The position numbers and the translations under genes were made by a program. The notes below the pieces were generated by a model. It did no database searches. It was not told the origin of the DNA and saw only the letters and a list, made by a program, of their open reading frames with translations. A stretch of 64,000 nt of DNA from Pseudomonas sp. URMO17WK12:I2 (lineage in GTDB: Bacteria > Pseudomonadota > Gammaproteobacteria > Pseudomonadales > Pseudomonadaceae): the NCBI RefSeq assembly GCF_003253735.1, contig NZ_QKYW01000005.1, positions 248,001 through 312,000 on the forward strand. The letters are read 5' to 3'. The first letter of the stretch is position 1; each line of letters begins with the position of its first letter. Of the stretch, positions 28,511 to 38,038 are shown one piece after another.

Positions 28511-30136
28511 ATGTCGCTCAGAAATATGAAAATTGGCTTGCGTGCCGGTATTTGCTTCGCCGCCCTGGCGACCTTGCTGGTGCTGCTTGGCGTCATCACA
28601 CTGTCGCAGATGCAGCGCATGGACAGCATGAGCGACGCCATCGAGACCAAGTGGTTTCCATCCACCCTGGCATTGAACGACCTGGGTGTCTCGGCCATGC
28701 GGGTCAGGGCACTGACCTTGCGCTTCTATGCGCTCGACACTGACCAGGCAAGGCGCGCCGCCTTGCCGGGGCTGGACGCTACCAAGGCGGACCTGGCCAG
28801 CGCACAGAGCCGTTACCTGGCGCTGGTCGAGTCCGACGCCGAACGGCTGGTGTTCGAGCAACTGCTCGGCATCAAGGATCGCTACCTGCAGCACCAGAGT
28901 GAGGCGGTCGAGCTGATGCTGCGCGGCGAGCGCATGGCTGCCGGGCAGATTCTCACCGGGGTGATGGCCGAGGAAGGGGACCTGCTGGTCAGGAAGCTCA
29001 AGGAGCTGACCGAGTACAACCGCCAGGGCGCCACGCAGGCCTTTGGCGAGAGCGACGAGGTGTACGAGCACAGCACCAGTACCGTGGTGCTGGTGGTGAT
29101 CGTCGCGACGGTGCTGACCATCCTGCTTGCGATCTACCTGACGCGCAGCATCGTCAAACCGCTCGGCAGGGCGGTCGAGGTCGCGAAGACCATCGCCGCC
29201 GGTGACCTCACCGGTAACGTCGACGACCACGGCCGCGACGAGCCTGCCCAGCTGCTGCAGGCGCTGGCTGCCATGCAGCGCAGCCTGCGCGACACCCTGC
29301 AACGTATCGGCGAATCCTCCAATCAGCTGGCCTCGTCGTCGGAAGAGTTGCATGCGGTAACCGAAGATGCGACCCGCGGTCTGCACCTGCAGAACGAGGA
29401 AATCGAACAGGCGGCCACGGCGGTGAACCAGATGACCGCCACGGTGGAGGAGGTGGCGCAGAATGCGGTCAGCACCTCCGAAGCGTCGCGCCAGTCGGAC
29501 CAGACCGCGCGCCTCGGGCAGGATCAGGTGCGCCAGACCGTCGATTCCATCCACCTGCTGACCCAGGACGTCAACGCTACCTCCGGCGAGATCGGCAAGC
29601 TGGCTGGCAACGTCCGCGAGATCAGCCAGGTGGTCACGGTGATTCGCGCGATTGCCGAGCAGACCAACCTGCTGGCCCTGAACGCCGCCATCGAGGCAGC
29701 CAGGGCAGGGGAGCAGGGGCGTGGTTTCGCCGTGGTGGCCGACGAGGTGCGCGCCCTGGCGCATCGCACCCAGCAGTCGACCCGGGAAATCGAGCAGATG
29801 ATCGAGGGTATCCAGCGCGGTACCGAACAGGCGGTGGCGGCCATGCACAACAGCAGTTCACGCGCCGGCGCCACCCTGACCCTGGCCCAGGCCGCGGGGG
29901 ATGCCCTGGAGGCGATCGTGCAGGCCATCGCCGCGATCACCGAGCGCAACCTGGTGATCGCCAGCGCTGCGGAGCAGCAGGCGCAGGTGGCTCGCGAGGT
30001 CGATCGCAACCTGGTGAACATTCGCGACCTGTCGCAGCAGACCTCGGCCGGTGCCAACCAGACCCGCGCGGCGAGCCAGGAACTGTCGTGCCTGGCGGTC
30101 AGCCTCAATGGCCTGGTGACCGCTTTCCGGGTCTGA
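28511..30136 (+). CDS. Methyl-accepting chemotaxis protein
   Basis: 541 residues. Membrane helix 1 about 11-31, periplasmic four-helix-bundle ligand domain (4HB type) about 35-187, membrane helix 2 about 188-212, HAMP about 212-265, cytoplasmic coiled-coil signalling domain about 270-541. The hairpin tip that contacts CheA/CheW is intact ([20 protein letters not shown] followed by [18 protein letters not shown]). There is no C-terminal CheR/CheB-binding pentapeptide. ATG at 28511 fits the family ([13 protein letters not shown]), although the nearby AGGA is only 3 bases away. Ligand unknown. Confidence 0.93.
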   Translation: MSLRNMKIGLRAGICFAALATLLVLLGVITLSQMQRMDSMSDAIETKWFPSTLALNDLGVSAMRVRALTLRFYALDTDQARRAALPGLDATKADLASAQSRYLALVESDAERLVFEQLLGIKDRYLQHQSEAVELMLRGERMAAGQILTGVMAEEGDLLVRKLKELTEYNRQGATQAFGESDEVYEHSTSTVVLVVIVATVLTILLAIYLTRSIVKPLGRAVEVAKTIAAGDLTGNVDDHGRDEPAQLLQALAAMQRSLRDTLQRIGESSNQLASSSEELHAVTEDATRGLHLQNEEIEQAATAVNQMTATVEEVAQNAVSTSEASRQSDQTARLGQDQVRQTVDSIHLLTQDVNATSGEIGKLAGNVREISQVVTVIRAIAEQTNLLALNAAIEAARAGEQGRGFAVVADEVRALAHRTQQSTREIEQMIEGIQRGTEQAVAAMHNSSSRAGATLTLAQAAGDALEAIVQAIAAITERNLVIASAAEQQAQVAREVDRNLVNIRDLSQQTSAGANQTRAASQELSCLAVSLNGLVTAFRV

Positions 30137-30247
30137 CCCGCGTTACCGTGCGCCGACAGCCTGTTGCGCTTGGCGCGCCAGGCTGCGGCGGAACGCCGGG
30201 TCATCCAGGTAGGCTACGGGCGCCGCAGGCTCGGCGCGGCCATGGCC

Positions 30248-33200
30248 TTACTCCGCCTTGTGCAGCGGGTGATGGTCGGTCTGCTTGGGCTTGGTACGCA
30301 GCAGCGACAACACCCAGACGAAGAAGATCGGCACGAAGATCACCCCCAGTAGGGTCGCGCTGAACATCCCGCCGAGCACCCCGGTGCCGATGGCGCGCTG
30401 GCTGGCCGCGCCGGCGCCGGTGGCGATCACCAGCGGCACCACGCCGAGCATGAAGGCCATGGAGGTCATGATGATCGGCCGGAAGCGCAGGCGTGCGGCC
30501 TCGATGGCGGCGTCACGCAGCGAGTAGCCGTCTTCCCACAGGTCCTTGGCGAACTCGACGATCAGGATGGCGTTCTTCGCCGCCAGGCCGATCACGGTGA
30601 TCAGCCCGACCTTGAAGTACACGTCGTTGGGCAGGCCGATGGCGGTTACCGCCAGTACCGCGCCAAGAGCGCCGACCGGCACGATGAGCATCACCGCCAG
30701 GGGAATCGCCCAGCTCTCGTAGAGGGCCACCAGGAGCAGGAAAACCACCACGATGGCCAGGGCGAAGAGCATCGACGCCTGGCCGCTGGCGACCTTCTCC
30801 TGGTAGGACAGGCCGGTCCATTCGTAACCGATGCCTGCCGGCAGCTCCGCGACGATGTGTTCCAGCTCGGCCATGGCCTCGCCGGTGCTGACCCCCGGGG
30901 CGGCGTCGCCGGAAATGCGGATCGACGGGTAGCCGTTGTAGCGCGCCACCTGCACCGGGCCTTGTTCCCACTGGGTGGTCACGAAGGCGCTCAGCGGCAC
31001 CAGGCTGCCGCTGTCGTTGGGCACGTGCAGCTTGAGCACGCTGTCCGGCGTCATCCGTGCGGCCTGTTCGGCCTGCACCACCACGCGCTGCTGGCGCCCG
31101 GCGTTGGCGAAGTCGTTGATCACCGCGGAGCCGAAGGCGGTGGACAGCGCATTGCTGATCGACTCGAAACTGACGCCCTGGGCGCGCGCCTTGTCACGGT
31201 CGATGACCAGACGCAGCTGGGGCGCCTCGGCCAGGCCTTCCATCATGCCGTAGAGGAACAGCGGGTTGCCGTTGACCTTGCCGAGCACCTGGTCGCGCGC
31301 CGCGAGCAGCGCCTCGCGGCCGAGGCTGCTGCGGTCCTGCAGGCGCAGCGAGAAGCCGCCCGAGTTGCCCAGGCCGTCGATCGGTGGCGGTGGCACGGCC
31401 ATCATGGCGCCGTCGTCGAGGTTGGCGAAGCGGCCGTTGACCGCGGCCGTCTCGGCTTCCACCGATTGTTCCGAATCACGCTCGGACCAGTCCTTGAGCA
31501 GCGGGAAGGCGATGGCGGCGTTCTCGCCCATGCCCGAGAAGCTGAAGCCCAGTACCAGGAAGGAGGTCGCCACGGCCTCGCGGGAGGCGAGGAACTCCTC
31601 CAGCTGCTTGCCGGTGGCCGAGGTACGCTCGCGCGTCGCGCCGGGTGGCAGCTGGATATCGACGATCATGTAGCCCTGGTCTTCGACCGGCACGAAGGAT
31701 TCCGGCAGGCGCAGGTAGAAGAAGCCCATCAGCACCACGATGCCCAGGTAGATGAACATGAAGCGCCCGGCGCGCGGCACCAGCTTGCTGTTGAGCTTGG
31801 TGTAGCGCCCGGTCAGTCTGGTGAAGGTGCGGTTGAACCAGCCGAAGAAACCGGTCTTTTCATGATGCCCCTGGGGGATCGGCTTGAGCAGGGTGGCGCA
31901 CAGCGCCGGTGTGAAGGTCAGCGCCAGGAAGCCCGAGAACAGGATCGACACCGCCAGCGACAGCGAGAACTGCTGGTAGATCACGCCTACCGAACCGGCC
32001 ATGAACGCCAGGGGCAGGAACACCGCCGACAGCACCAGGGTGATGCCAAGGATCGCCCCGGACACCTGGCCCATCGCCTTGATGGTCGCCGGCACCGGCT
32101 CCAGGCCTTCTTCGGCCATGATCCGCTCGACGTTCTCCACCACCACGATGGCGTCGTCGACCAGGATGCCGATGGCCAGCACCATGCCGAACATGGTCAT
32201 CATGTTCACCGAGAAGCCCAGCAGGTACATGAAGGTCAGGGTACCGAGCAGGCACACCGGCACCACGATGGACGGGATCAGCGTGTAGCGCACGTTCTGC
32301 AGGAACAGGAACATCACCAGGAACACCAGCACCATGGCCTCGATCAGGGTCATGATGACCTTGTCGATGGCCACGTCGACGAACCGCGAGGTGTCGTAGG
32401 GTACCGAGAACTGCACGTTGTCCGGGAAGTTGGCCGACAGTTCGGTAAGCCGCTGCTTGACCGCTTCGGCGGTCTGGATGGCGTTGGCGCCTGGCGCCAG
32501 CTGTACGGCGGCTGCCACGGCCGGCTTGCCGTCCTGGCGCGAGCCGAAGTTGTAATCCTGGCTGCCGACCTCGATGCGCGCGACATCGCCCAGGGTCAGG
32601 CGCGTGCCGTCCTGGTTGGCACGCAACACGATGGCGGCGAATTCCTCGGGGTTGTCCAGGGTGCCCTTGACCGCCAGGGTCGCGGTCAGCTCCTGCTCCA
32701 CGCTGCCCGGCGTGCTGCCGAAAGCGCCCGCCGGCACCTGCACGTTCTGGGCGCGGATGGCGTTGTTGACGTCGTCGATCGACAGGCCATAGCCGACCAG
32801 CTTCTGCGGGTCGATCCACACGCGCATGGCCGCCTCGGAGGCGAAGAATTGCAGCTTGCCGACACCCGCAACCCGGCGGATCTCATTGTTGATGTTGCGC
32901 GCTGCGTAATCGGCCAGGGCCGTGGTGTCGTCGTTGGCGCCGCCATCTTTATAGGTCAGCGAATAGATCAGCAGGAAGCCGGCGGTGGCCTGTTCGGTCT
33001 GGATGCCGAGGGTCAGTACGGCCTGGGGCATGCGTGCCTCTGCACGTTTCAGGCGGTTCTGCACGTCGACCTGGGCCAGCTCCGGGTCGGTGCCCGGCTG
33101 GAAGGTCACGGTGATCTCGGCGATGCCGTTGGCGTTGCTGGTGGACTCGAAGTACAGCAGGTTCTTGGCGCCGTTGAGCTCCTCCTCGATCACGCTGGTG

Positions 33201-33382
33201 ACCGAGTCGGTCAGCACCTGGGCCGATGCGCCCGGGTAGGTGGCGGTGACGGTGATCTGCGGTGGCGCCACGTTGGGGTACTGCGCCACGGGCAGGAAGG
33301 GGATGGCCAGCAAGCCACCCATGGTGATGAAGAGCGCGACCACCCAGGCGAAGTTCGGGCGCCGGATAAAAAACAAGGACAT
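30248..33382 (-). CDS. RND multidrug efflux permease (HAE-1/AcrB-MexB family)
   Basis: 1044-residue inner-membrane proton-driven pump subunit. The N-terminus FFIRRPNFAWVVALFITMGGL, large periplasmic loops after helices 1 and 7, and twelve helices follow the AcrB plan. The proton-relay aspartates are present in GILVDDAIVVVENVER. Near the end, GLAAKNAILIVEFAKDLWEDG is the conserved helix-10 region with its Lys. It is the second gene of a minus-strand pair with the membrane-fusion protein (14 bases apart). No outer-membrane channel gene is adjacent, so it probably borrows an OprM-like protein encoded elsewhere. The exact Mex/Ttg name cannot be assigned. Confidence 0.94.
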   Translation of the reverse strand: MSLFFIRRPNFAWVVALFITMGGLLAIPFLPVAQYPNVAPPQITVTATYPGASAQVLTDSVTSVIEEELNGAKNLLYFESTSNANGIAEITVTFQPGTDPELAQVDVQNRLKRAEARMPQAVLTLGIQTEQATAGFLLIYSLTYKDGGANDDTTALADYAARNINNEIRRVAGVGKLQFFASEAAMRVWIDPQKLVGYGLSIDDVNNAIRAQNVQVPAGAFGSTPGSVEQELTATLAVKGTLDNPEEFAAIVLRANQDGTRLTLGDVARIEVGSQDYNFGSRQDGKPAVAAAVQLAPGANAIQTAEAVKQRLTELSANFPDNVQFSVPYDTSRFVDVAIDKVIMTLIEAMVLVFLVMFLFLQNVRYTLIPSIVVPVCLLGTLTFMYLLGFSVNMMTMFGMVLAIGILVDDAIVVVENVERIMAEEGLEPVPATIKAMGQVSGAILGITLVLSAVFLPLAFMAGSVGVIYQQFSLSLAVSILFSGFLALTFTPALCATLLKPIPQGHHEKTGFFGWFNRTFTRLTGRYTKLNSKLVPRAGRFMFIYLGIVVLMGFFYLRLPESFVPVEDQGYMIVDIQLPPGATRERTSATGKQLEEFLASREAVATSFLVLGFSFSGMGENAAIAFPLLKDWSERDSEQSVEAETAAVNGRFANLDDGAMMAVPPPPIDGLGNSGGFSLRLQDRSSLGREALLAARDQVLGKVNGNPLFLYGMMEGLAEAPQLRLVIDRDKARAQGVSFESISNALSTAFGSAVINDFANAGRQQRVVVQAEQAARMTPDSVLKLHVPNDSGSLVPLSAFVTTQWEQGPVQVARYNGYPSIRISGDAAPGVSTGEAMAELEHIVAELPAGIGYEWTGLSYQEKVASGQASMLFALAIVVVFLLLVALYESWAIPLAVMLIVPVGALGAVLAVTAIGLPNDVYFKVGLITVIGLAAKNAILIVEFAKDLWEDGYSLRDAAIEAARLRFRPIIMTSMAFMLGVVPLVIATGAGAASQRAIGTGVLGGMFSATLLGVIFVPIFFVWVLSLLRTKPKQTDHHPLHKAE

Positions 33383-33396
33383 GTCGGTGCTCCGGC

Positions 33397-34563
33397 TTAT
33401 TGCGCCTGGGAAGTGGTGTCGTTCTGAGCCTCAGTGCCTGGCTTGCGCGGTACTACCTTGGCGCCGGGGCGGATGGCTGACAGCGAGCTGGTGATCACCT
33501 GGTCACCGGCTTTCAGGCCGTCGATGATCTGCCAGCGCGCGCCCTGCATGGTGCCAGTGGTGACCGGCCGCGCTTGCACGGTGTCGTCAGCGCCGAGCAG
33601 CATCACGCTGGCCATGCCATCGGCGGAGCGCTGCACGGCGCGCTGCGGCACCAGGATGGCCTTCTGGTCGAGTCCTTGGGGCGTGCTCACGCGCACGTAC
33701 ATGCCGGGCAGCAGGACGCCCTGTGGGTTGTCGAAGCGTCCGCGCAGGGCGATCTGCCCGGTGCTGCGATCCACCGAAATGTCGGTGAACAAGAGGGTGC
33801 CCTTGCTCTCGATGTCGGTGCCGTCGACGCGTAGCGACAGCGTCTTGTCGCCATCGCCGGAGACCTTGCCATCGGCGATGGCGGCGCGCAGGCGCAGGGC
33901 ATCGGCAGCCGGCTGGCTGAAGTCGGCGTAGACCGGGTCGAGTTGCTGGATACGGGCGAGCAGGGTGGTCTCACCCTGGCCGACCAGGGCGCCCTCAGTC
34001 ACCTGGGCACGACCGATGCGCCCGGCGATGGGCGCGCGCACCTGGGCGTAACCCAGGTCCAGCTTGGCGGTTTCCACGTTGGCTTGGGCCGAGCGCTTGT
34101 CGGCCTGGGCGCTGCGCAAGGTGGCGCGGGCCACGTCGAAGTCCTGTTGGCTGACCGCGTTGATCTTCACCAGCGGCTCGTAGCGCTTGACCGTGGCCTG
34201 GGCCTGGAACAGTTGCGCATCGGCGCGGGCCAGTTCGGCCTCGGCACGCGACAGCGCAGCCTTGAACGGCGCGGGGTCGATCTGGAACAGCAGGTCGCCG
34301 GCCTTGACGTCGGCGCCTTCCTCGAAGGTGCGTTTGAGCACGATGCCGGCGACCCGGGCCCGAACCTCGGCGACGCGCACGGGCTCGATACGCCCCGGCA
34401 ACTCGGCCACCACGGTGAAGGGCTCGGTCTTGACCGTCAGCACGTCGACCTCGCGAGGCGGGGGCTCGCCCCAGCCCTGTTCGCCTTGGTCACAGCCGGC
34501 CAGGGCGATGACGATTGAAAGGGTGATCGCCGAGACGACGTAACCTGTGCGAATCCTGCTCAT
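33397..34563 (-). CDS. RND efflux periplasmic adaptor (membrane-fusion lipoprotein)
   Basis: 388 residues. Lipoprotein signal peptide with lipobox LAGC (Cys24). Then the AcrA/MexA order: barrel-sandwich half (FTVVAELPGRIEPVRVAEVRARVAGIVLKR), alpha-helical hairpin about 95-170 (ALSRAEAELARADAQLFQAQATVKRY), lipoyl half (LGYAQVRAPIAGRIGRAQV), beta-barrel, and a membrane-proximal domain ending RPGAKVVPRKPG. It is the first gene of the pump operon and divergent from a TetR regulator with 176 bases between, which hold a strong palindrome. Confidence 0.93.
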   Translation of the reverse strand: MSRIRTGYVVSAITLSIVIALAGCDQGEQGWGEPPPREVDVLTVKTEPFTVVAELPGRIEPVRVAEVRARVAGIVLKRTFEEGADVKAGDLLFQIDPAPFKAALSRAEAELARADAQLFQAQATVKRYEPLVKINAVSQQDFDVARATLRSAQADKRSAQANVETAKLDLGYAQVRAPIAGRIGRAQVTEGALVGQGETTLLARIQQLDPVYADFSQPAADALRLRAAIADGKVSGDGDKTLSLRVDGTDIESKGTLLFTDISVDRSTGQIALRGRFDNPQGVLLPGMYVRVSTPQGLDQKAILVPQRAVQRSADGMASVMLLGADDTVQARPVTTGTMQGARWQIIDGLKAGDQVITSSLSAIRPGAKVVPRKPGTEAQNDTTSQAQ

Positions 34564-34632
34564 GCTTCACCTGGGGCGATGCCCAATCCAGTTAGTCCTT
34601 GAAAGGCGTGAATGGTCGGCTATAGATGAGGG

Positions 34633-34650
34633 TGAGTCAATATTGTCTCA
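34633..34650. promoter_or_regulatory. Candidate TetR operator between efflux operon and tetR-type gene
   Basis: TGAGTCAATATTGTCTCA: an 18-bp palindrome broken only at one symmetrical pair. It is about 70 bases from the adaptor start and 90 from the regulator start, where a local TetR repressor of a divergent pump would bind. Confidence 0.5.
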
Positions 34651-34739
34651 TTTGCATTTTATGTGACTAAACTTGCCAGCCCTTTGGAACAAATGGGCTT
34701 TTCCTGCACAATGACGCTTCTACCGAGAAGAGCCTATAG

Positions 34740-35291
34740 ATGCCAAGACCCGTTGCTGAAGAAAAACTGCTCAAGGCCCTGGCCGTCGCCATGGTCGAGC
34801 ACCCGCGGGGCACCTTCAAGGAGATCGCGCAGGCGGCAGGTGTCAGCAAGGCAACCCTGAACCGTTTTTGCGGCACCCGTGACAACCTGATCGAGATGCT
34901 CTTCGACTACGGCTCAGAGGTCATGAACCAGGTCATCGCCGAGGCCGACCTGCAGCATGCGCCGCTGTCCGAAGCCTTGCAACGCCTGGTGGACGGGCAT
35001 CTGGTGCATCGCGATCTGCTGGTTTTCCTGATGTTCCAGTGGCGCCCTGACTCACTGCACGAGTGCGGCAAAGAGGCGCGCTGGCTGCCGTACACCAATG
35101 CGCTGGATCAGTTCTTCCTGCGTGGCCAGCAGGAAGGCGTCTTTCGCATCGACATTGGTGCGCCGGTGCTGACCGAGCTGTTCGCCTCGCTGCTGTTCGG
35201 CCTGGTCGATGGCGAGCGCCGCGGGCGGGTCGCGCGCGCCAGCATGGGCTCGTCGCTGTTGCAGTTCTTCATGCAGGGCGCGGCGACCTGA
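34740..35291 (+). CDS. TetR-family repressor of the divergent efflux operon (predicted)
   Basis: 183 residues. The N-terminal helix-turn-helix is at about 20-50 (GTFKEIAQAAGVSKATLNRFCGTRDNLIEML), slightly shorter before the helix than in TetR itself. The C-terminal helical ligand/dimer domain is poorly conserved, as usual for the family. The divergent position next to an RND pump and the palindrome between them suggest local repression of pump and self. The inducer is unknown. Confidence 0.85.
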   Translation: MPRPVAEEKLLKALAVAMVEHPRGTFKEIAQAAGVSKATLNRFCGTRDNLIEMLFDYGSEVMNQVIAEADLQHAPLSEALQRLVDGHLVHRDLLVFLMFQWRPDSLHECGKEARWLPYTNALDQFFLRGQQEGVFRIDIGAPVLTELFASLLFGLVDGERRGRVARASMGSSLLQFFMQGAAT

Positions 35292-35418
35292 CGGCGCTTG
35301 GCGCAGCGCATGGATGCCGACGAGCGCGTCGGGTCAGAGGGCTGGTAGTATGCGGCTCATGTTGTGGCCCTGAGCCGGATTACGCAGAGTGACGCTGCGC
35401 CTCGCGGAGAAACCAAGC

Positions 35419-35736
35419 ATGAATGTACAAGTGATCGAGCGTGACGGTGAACCCGAGTATGCGGTTGTACCGTGGGCCGATTATCAGGCGTTGCTCCAGG
35501 CCGCCGGCCAGAGTGCCGTGACACCTGCGATTCGGCCGGACGTCGAGGCCCCGAAAGCGCTGGCCGAGCTGAGCGCGCTACGCGAGGCCAAGGGCCTGAG
35601 CCGCGATGAGCTGGCGCGGGCGGTGGGTATCAGCCCGCATTACCTGGGCATGATAGAAAGCGGTGAGCGCCAGCCCGATGCGGCCATTCTGCGTGCACTG
35701 GCCTGGGTGCTCGGCATCTCGGGCTGGCAGGCATGA
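35419..35736 (+). CDS. XRE-type helix-turn-helix protein with antitoxin-like N-terminus
   Basis: 105 residues from the ATG at 35419 (GGAG at 35406-35409, 9 bases upstream). The first about 30 residues (VQVIERDGEPEYAVVPWADYQALL) resemble the start of Phd/YefM-like antitoxin domains; the C-terminal part is a Cro/C1-type helix-turn-helix (LSALREAKGLSRDELARAVGISPHYLGMIESGERQPDAAILRALAWVLGI). Its stop overlaps the next start by 4 bases (ATGA), so the two are coupled. It could be an antitoxin, an autoregulator or a simple regulator; nothing in the sequence settles this. Confidence 0.75.
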   Translation: MNVQVIERDGEPEYAVVPWADYQALLQAAGQSAVTPAIRPDVEAPKALAELSALREAKGLSRDELARAVGISPHYLGMIESGERQPDAAILRALAWVLGISGWQA

Positions 35737-36098
35737 GCGTGCGCATCAGCCGGGCGCACTGGGAGGCGCTGCTCGCGGCCCTCGACGATGCCCGGCGCCA
35801 GCGCCACCTGCTGACCTACCGTGCGCTGATCGAGCGCCTGGCGCTGCCGGCGCCCGCCATGCAGACCCTCACCGCTGCGCTGGAACACCTAGCCGCACTG
35901 GATGCCCGCACCGACCGGCCATTGCGCAGTGCCCTGGTGATCAGCCAGGGCGCCAGCCGCTTGCCGCGCACCGGCTTCTTCGAGTGCGTATCACGCCTGG
36001 GGCGCTTCGACGGCGCACCCGATGGCATCGCCGCCGCGTCCTGGCATGCCTCGGAAGTGGCCCGGGTATTCGAGTTCGACTATCCCGCCGACGCCTGA
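35733..36098 (+). CDS. Uncharacterised protein coupled to the XRE gene
   Basis: 121 residues, no signal peptide or membrane helix. It starts with a helical part (HWEALLAALDDARRQRHLLTYRALIERLALPAPAMQTLTAALEHLAALDA) that looks like a small winged-helix fold, then a conserved-looking ALVISQGASRLPRTGFFECVSRLGRF. I do not recognise a named family with confidence; related Pseudomonas proteins are, as far as I recall, unnamed. It overlaps the XRE gene by 4 bases, and its 3' end overlaps the convergent c-di-GMP gene by 19 bases. Confidence 0.7.
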   Translation: MSVRISRAHWEALLAALDDARRQRHLLTYRALIERLALPAPAMQTLTAALEHLAALDARTDRPLRSALVISQGASRLPRTGFFECVSRLGRFDGAPDGIAAASWHASEVARVFEFDYPADA

Positions 36099-37864
36099 GC
36101 AGGTCGCTCCTGCAACGTATGGGTGTCGATCACATGCAGGCTGTAACCCGGTATAGCCTTGGCCTGGCGCTTGGCTTCGGAGGCCAGGCCAGCCAGTTCG
36201 CTGGCGTCCAGTTGGGAGCAGTGCTGCGGGTGCAGGTGAACCACGCCGAGCGACAGTGACAGCAGCGCAAACTCCTCGCGCTGGCCCTGGCGGTTGTGGC
36301 TGATGAAGCAGCCGGCGTCCAGATGCTCCTCCAGGTAGAAGCGTCGGCACTGGCTCTGGAAGTCTTCGAGCAACTGATTGAGGCGCGCGCGCCAGTCCCT
36401 CGAGCCGAATACCAGCAGGAAGTCATCACCGCCGATGTGACCGACGAAATCCCGGCTGGGATCAATGCGCTCGTTCAGGCAATGGGCCAGGCATAGCAGC
36501 ACTTCATCGCCCTTGGCGTAGCCGTACAGGTCGTTGAAGGGTTTGAAGCTGTCGATGTCGACGTAGCACACCGCCGCCTCGCGATTCTGCTGCAGCAGGC
36601 GCGCCAGGCACTGCTGGATCGGCACGTTGCCCGGCAGCAGGGTCAGCGGGTTGGCATAGCGGGCCTGCTGGATCTTCAGCTCGGTGATCAGCTTGAGCAC
36701 GTCGATCACCCGTCCCAGGCCCTGGTAGCAGCCTTCGACGGTGATCACGAAATCTTCTTCCATGCGCTGCCGGGCGCGGCTGGTCAACAGTCGGCTGACC
36801 TGCTGCAGCGACTGGGTGATCTCCACGGCCAGAAAATCGTTGCTCATCAGCCGGCTGATTGGCTTGCGCGCATACAGCTCGGTGGCGAAGGGCTTGAGCA
36901 GCACGTCCGACAGTGAATGGCGGTGCACGATGCCCACCGGGCGCTGTTGCTCATCGAGGACCGCCAGGGAGTTGAGGTTGGCCTGGGCGCGAAACGCCTC
37001 CAGCACATCGGCGGTGGGGGTGGAAATGGATACCGCCAGCTGTTCGTTGAGCAGGGCGGTGAGGTCGCTGCCTTCCTCGCCCAGAGGCGTCGACGGCTGG
37101 CCGATGGCAGGCAGCATTTTGCGGGCGTCGGTGGGCGGCGTTTCCTGGGGGCGACAGAGCAGGTAGCCCTGGAGCAGGTCGACGCCCATCTCGCAGAGCA
37201 CGGCGAGCTCTTCCTCGAGCTCGATGCCTTCGGCGATCACCTTGGAGCGCGAGGCCTTGGCCATTTGCAGGATGGAACCGACGAACTCGCGTTTCACCGC
37301 ATCACGGTGGATGCCGTCGATGAAGTGGCGATCGATCTTCACGTAGTCGGGGCGCAGTTCCGACCACAGGCGCAGGCTCGAATAGCCGGCGCCCAGGTCG
37401 TCCAGGGCGATGGAAAAGCCCATGTCGCGGTAGTGGTGCAGGGCGGTGTCGAGCAGATAGAAATCGTCGGTGGGCGACTGCTCGGTCAGTTCGATCACCA
37501 CCCGGCTGGGCGAGATACCGTAGGTCTGCAGCAATTGCAGGGTGCGGCCTGGCTGGTGATTGGCGTCAAGCAGCGAATCGGGCGAGACATTGAGAAACAG
37601 CAAGCCATCGAGTTGCTGTTCGCTGAAGCGGCGACAGGCGCTCTTGCGGCAGGCCAGCTCCAGTTCGCTGAGCAGGCCGGTCTGGCGGGCAGCGGCGAAC
37701 AGGGTCAGCGGCGAGTGCAGGGGGCTGTTGGAGGGGCCGCGAGTCAGCGCTTCATAACCGAGAATGCGGCGCTCGGCGACCGACACGATGGGTTGGAACA
37801 GGCTGTGCAAATCACCGTGGGCGAGGATCTGCCCCAGCGAGCTCAACTGATCGGTGACGGTCAT
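36080..37864 (-). CDS. EAL-CBS-GGDEF dual-domain c-di-GMP protein
   Basis: 594 residues with EAL first (about 10-245), a CBS-domain pair in the middle (about 275-395) and a GGDEF domain at the end (about 405-580). The EAL signature is intact (GYEALTRG, E38), with LNVSPDS, ELTEQS, LDDLGAGYSS, KIDRHFI and AEGIE. The GGDEF signature is GGDDF (478-482), a conservative Glu-to-Asp change, and no RxxD I-site precedes it. It is thus most likely a phosphodiesterase regulated through CBS (adenylate) and GTP binding, though cyclase activity is not excluded. The order EAL-CBS-GGDEF next to prc matches a conserved Pseudomonas locus. Confidence 0.9.
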   Translation of the reverse strand: MTVTDQLSSLGQILAHGDLHSLFQPIVSVAERRILGYEALTRGPSNSPLHSPLTLFAAARQTGLLSELELACRKSACRRFSEQQLDGLLFLNVSPDSLLDANHQPGRTLQLLQTYGISPSRVVIELTEQSPTDDFYLLDTALHHYRDMGFSIALDDLGAGYSSLRLWSELRPDYVKIDRHFIDGIHRDAVKREFVGSILQMAKASRSKVIAEGIELEEELAVLCEMGVDLLQGYLLCRPQETPPTDARKMLPAIGQPSTPLGEEGSDLTALLNEQLAVSISTPTADVLEAFRAQANLNSLAVLDEQQRPVGIVHRHSLSDVLLKPFATELYARKPISRLMSNDFLAVEITQSLQQVSRLLTSRARQRMEEDFVITVEGCYQGLGRVIDVLKLITELKIQQARYANPLTLLPGNVPIQQCLARLLQQNREAAVCYVDIDSFKPFNDLYGYAKGDEVLLCLAHCLNERIDPSRDFVGHIGGDDFLLVFGSRDWRARLNQLLEDFQSQCRRFYLEEHLDAGCFISHNRQGQREEFALLSLSLGVVHLHPQHCSQLDASELAGLASEAKRQAKAIPGYSLHVIDTHTLQERPAQASAG

Positions 37865-38030
37865 GGTGGATCTCTATGCGAATCGGAGAGCAGGGGGCGG
37901 CCATTGGCCACTATAAAAGCGTCCCGCTAGATGAGCATGATTCGACTACAGAATGATGACCACTTGATGACGACGCTCAGGTGTCAAAAAATATCAGCTG
38001 GTTTTCCGGCGCTGCTGGTATGGCTGGGTA
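37865..38030. other. Intergenic segment before the palindromic element
   Basis: About 166 bases upstream of the minus-strand EAL-CBS-GGDEF gene; it should hold that gene's promoter. No other feature was seen. Confidence 0.5.
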
Positions 38031-38038
38031 ATAAAAAA
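38031..38038. repeat. Left flanking direct repeat (putative target-site duplication)
   Basis: ATAAAAAA immediately outside the left terminal repeat; identical to 38798-38805. Confidence 0.65.
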
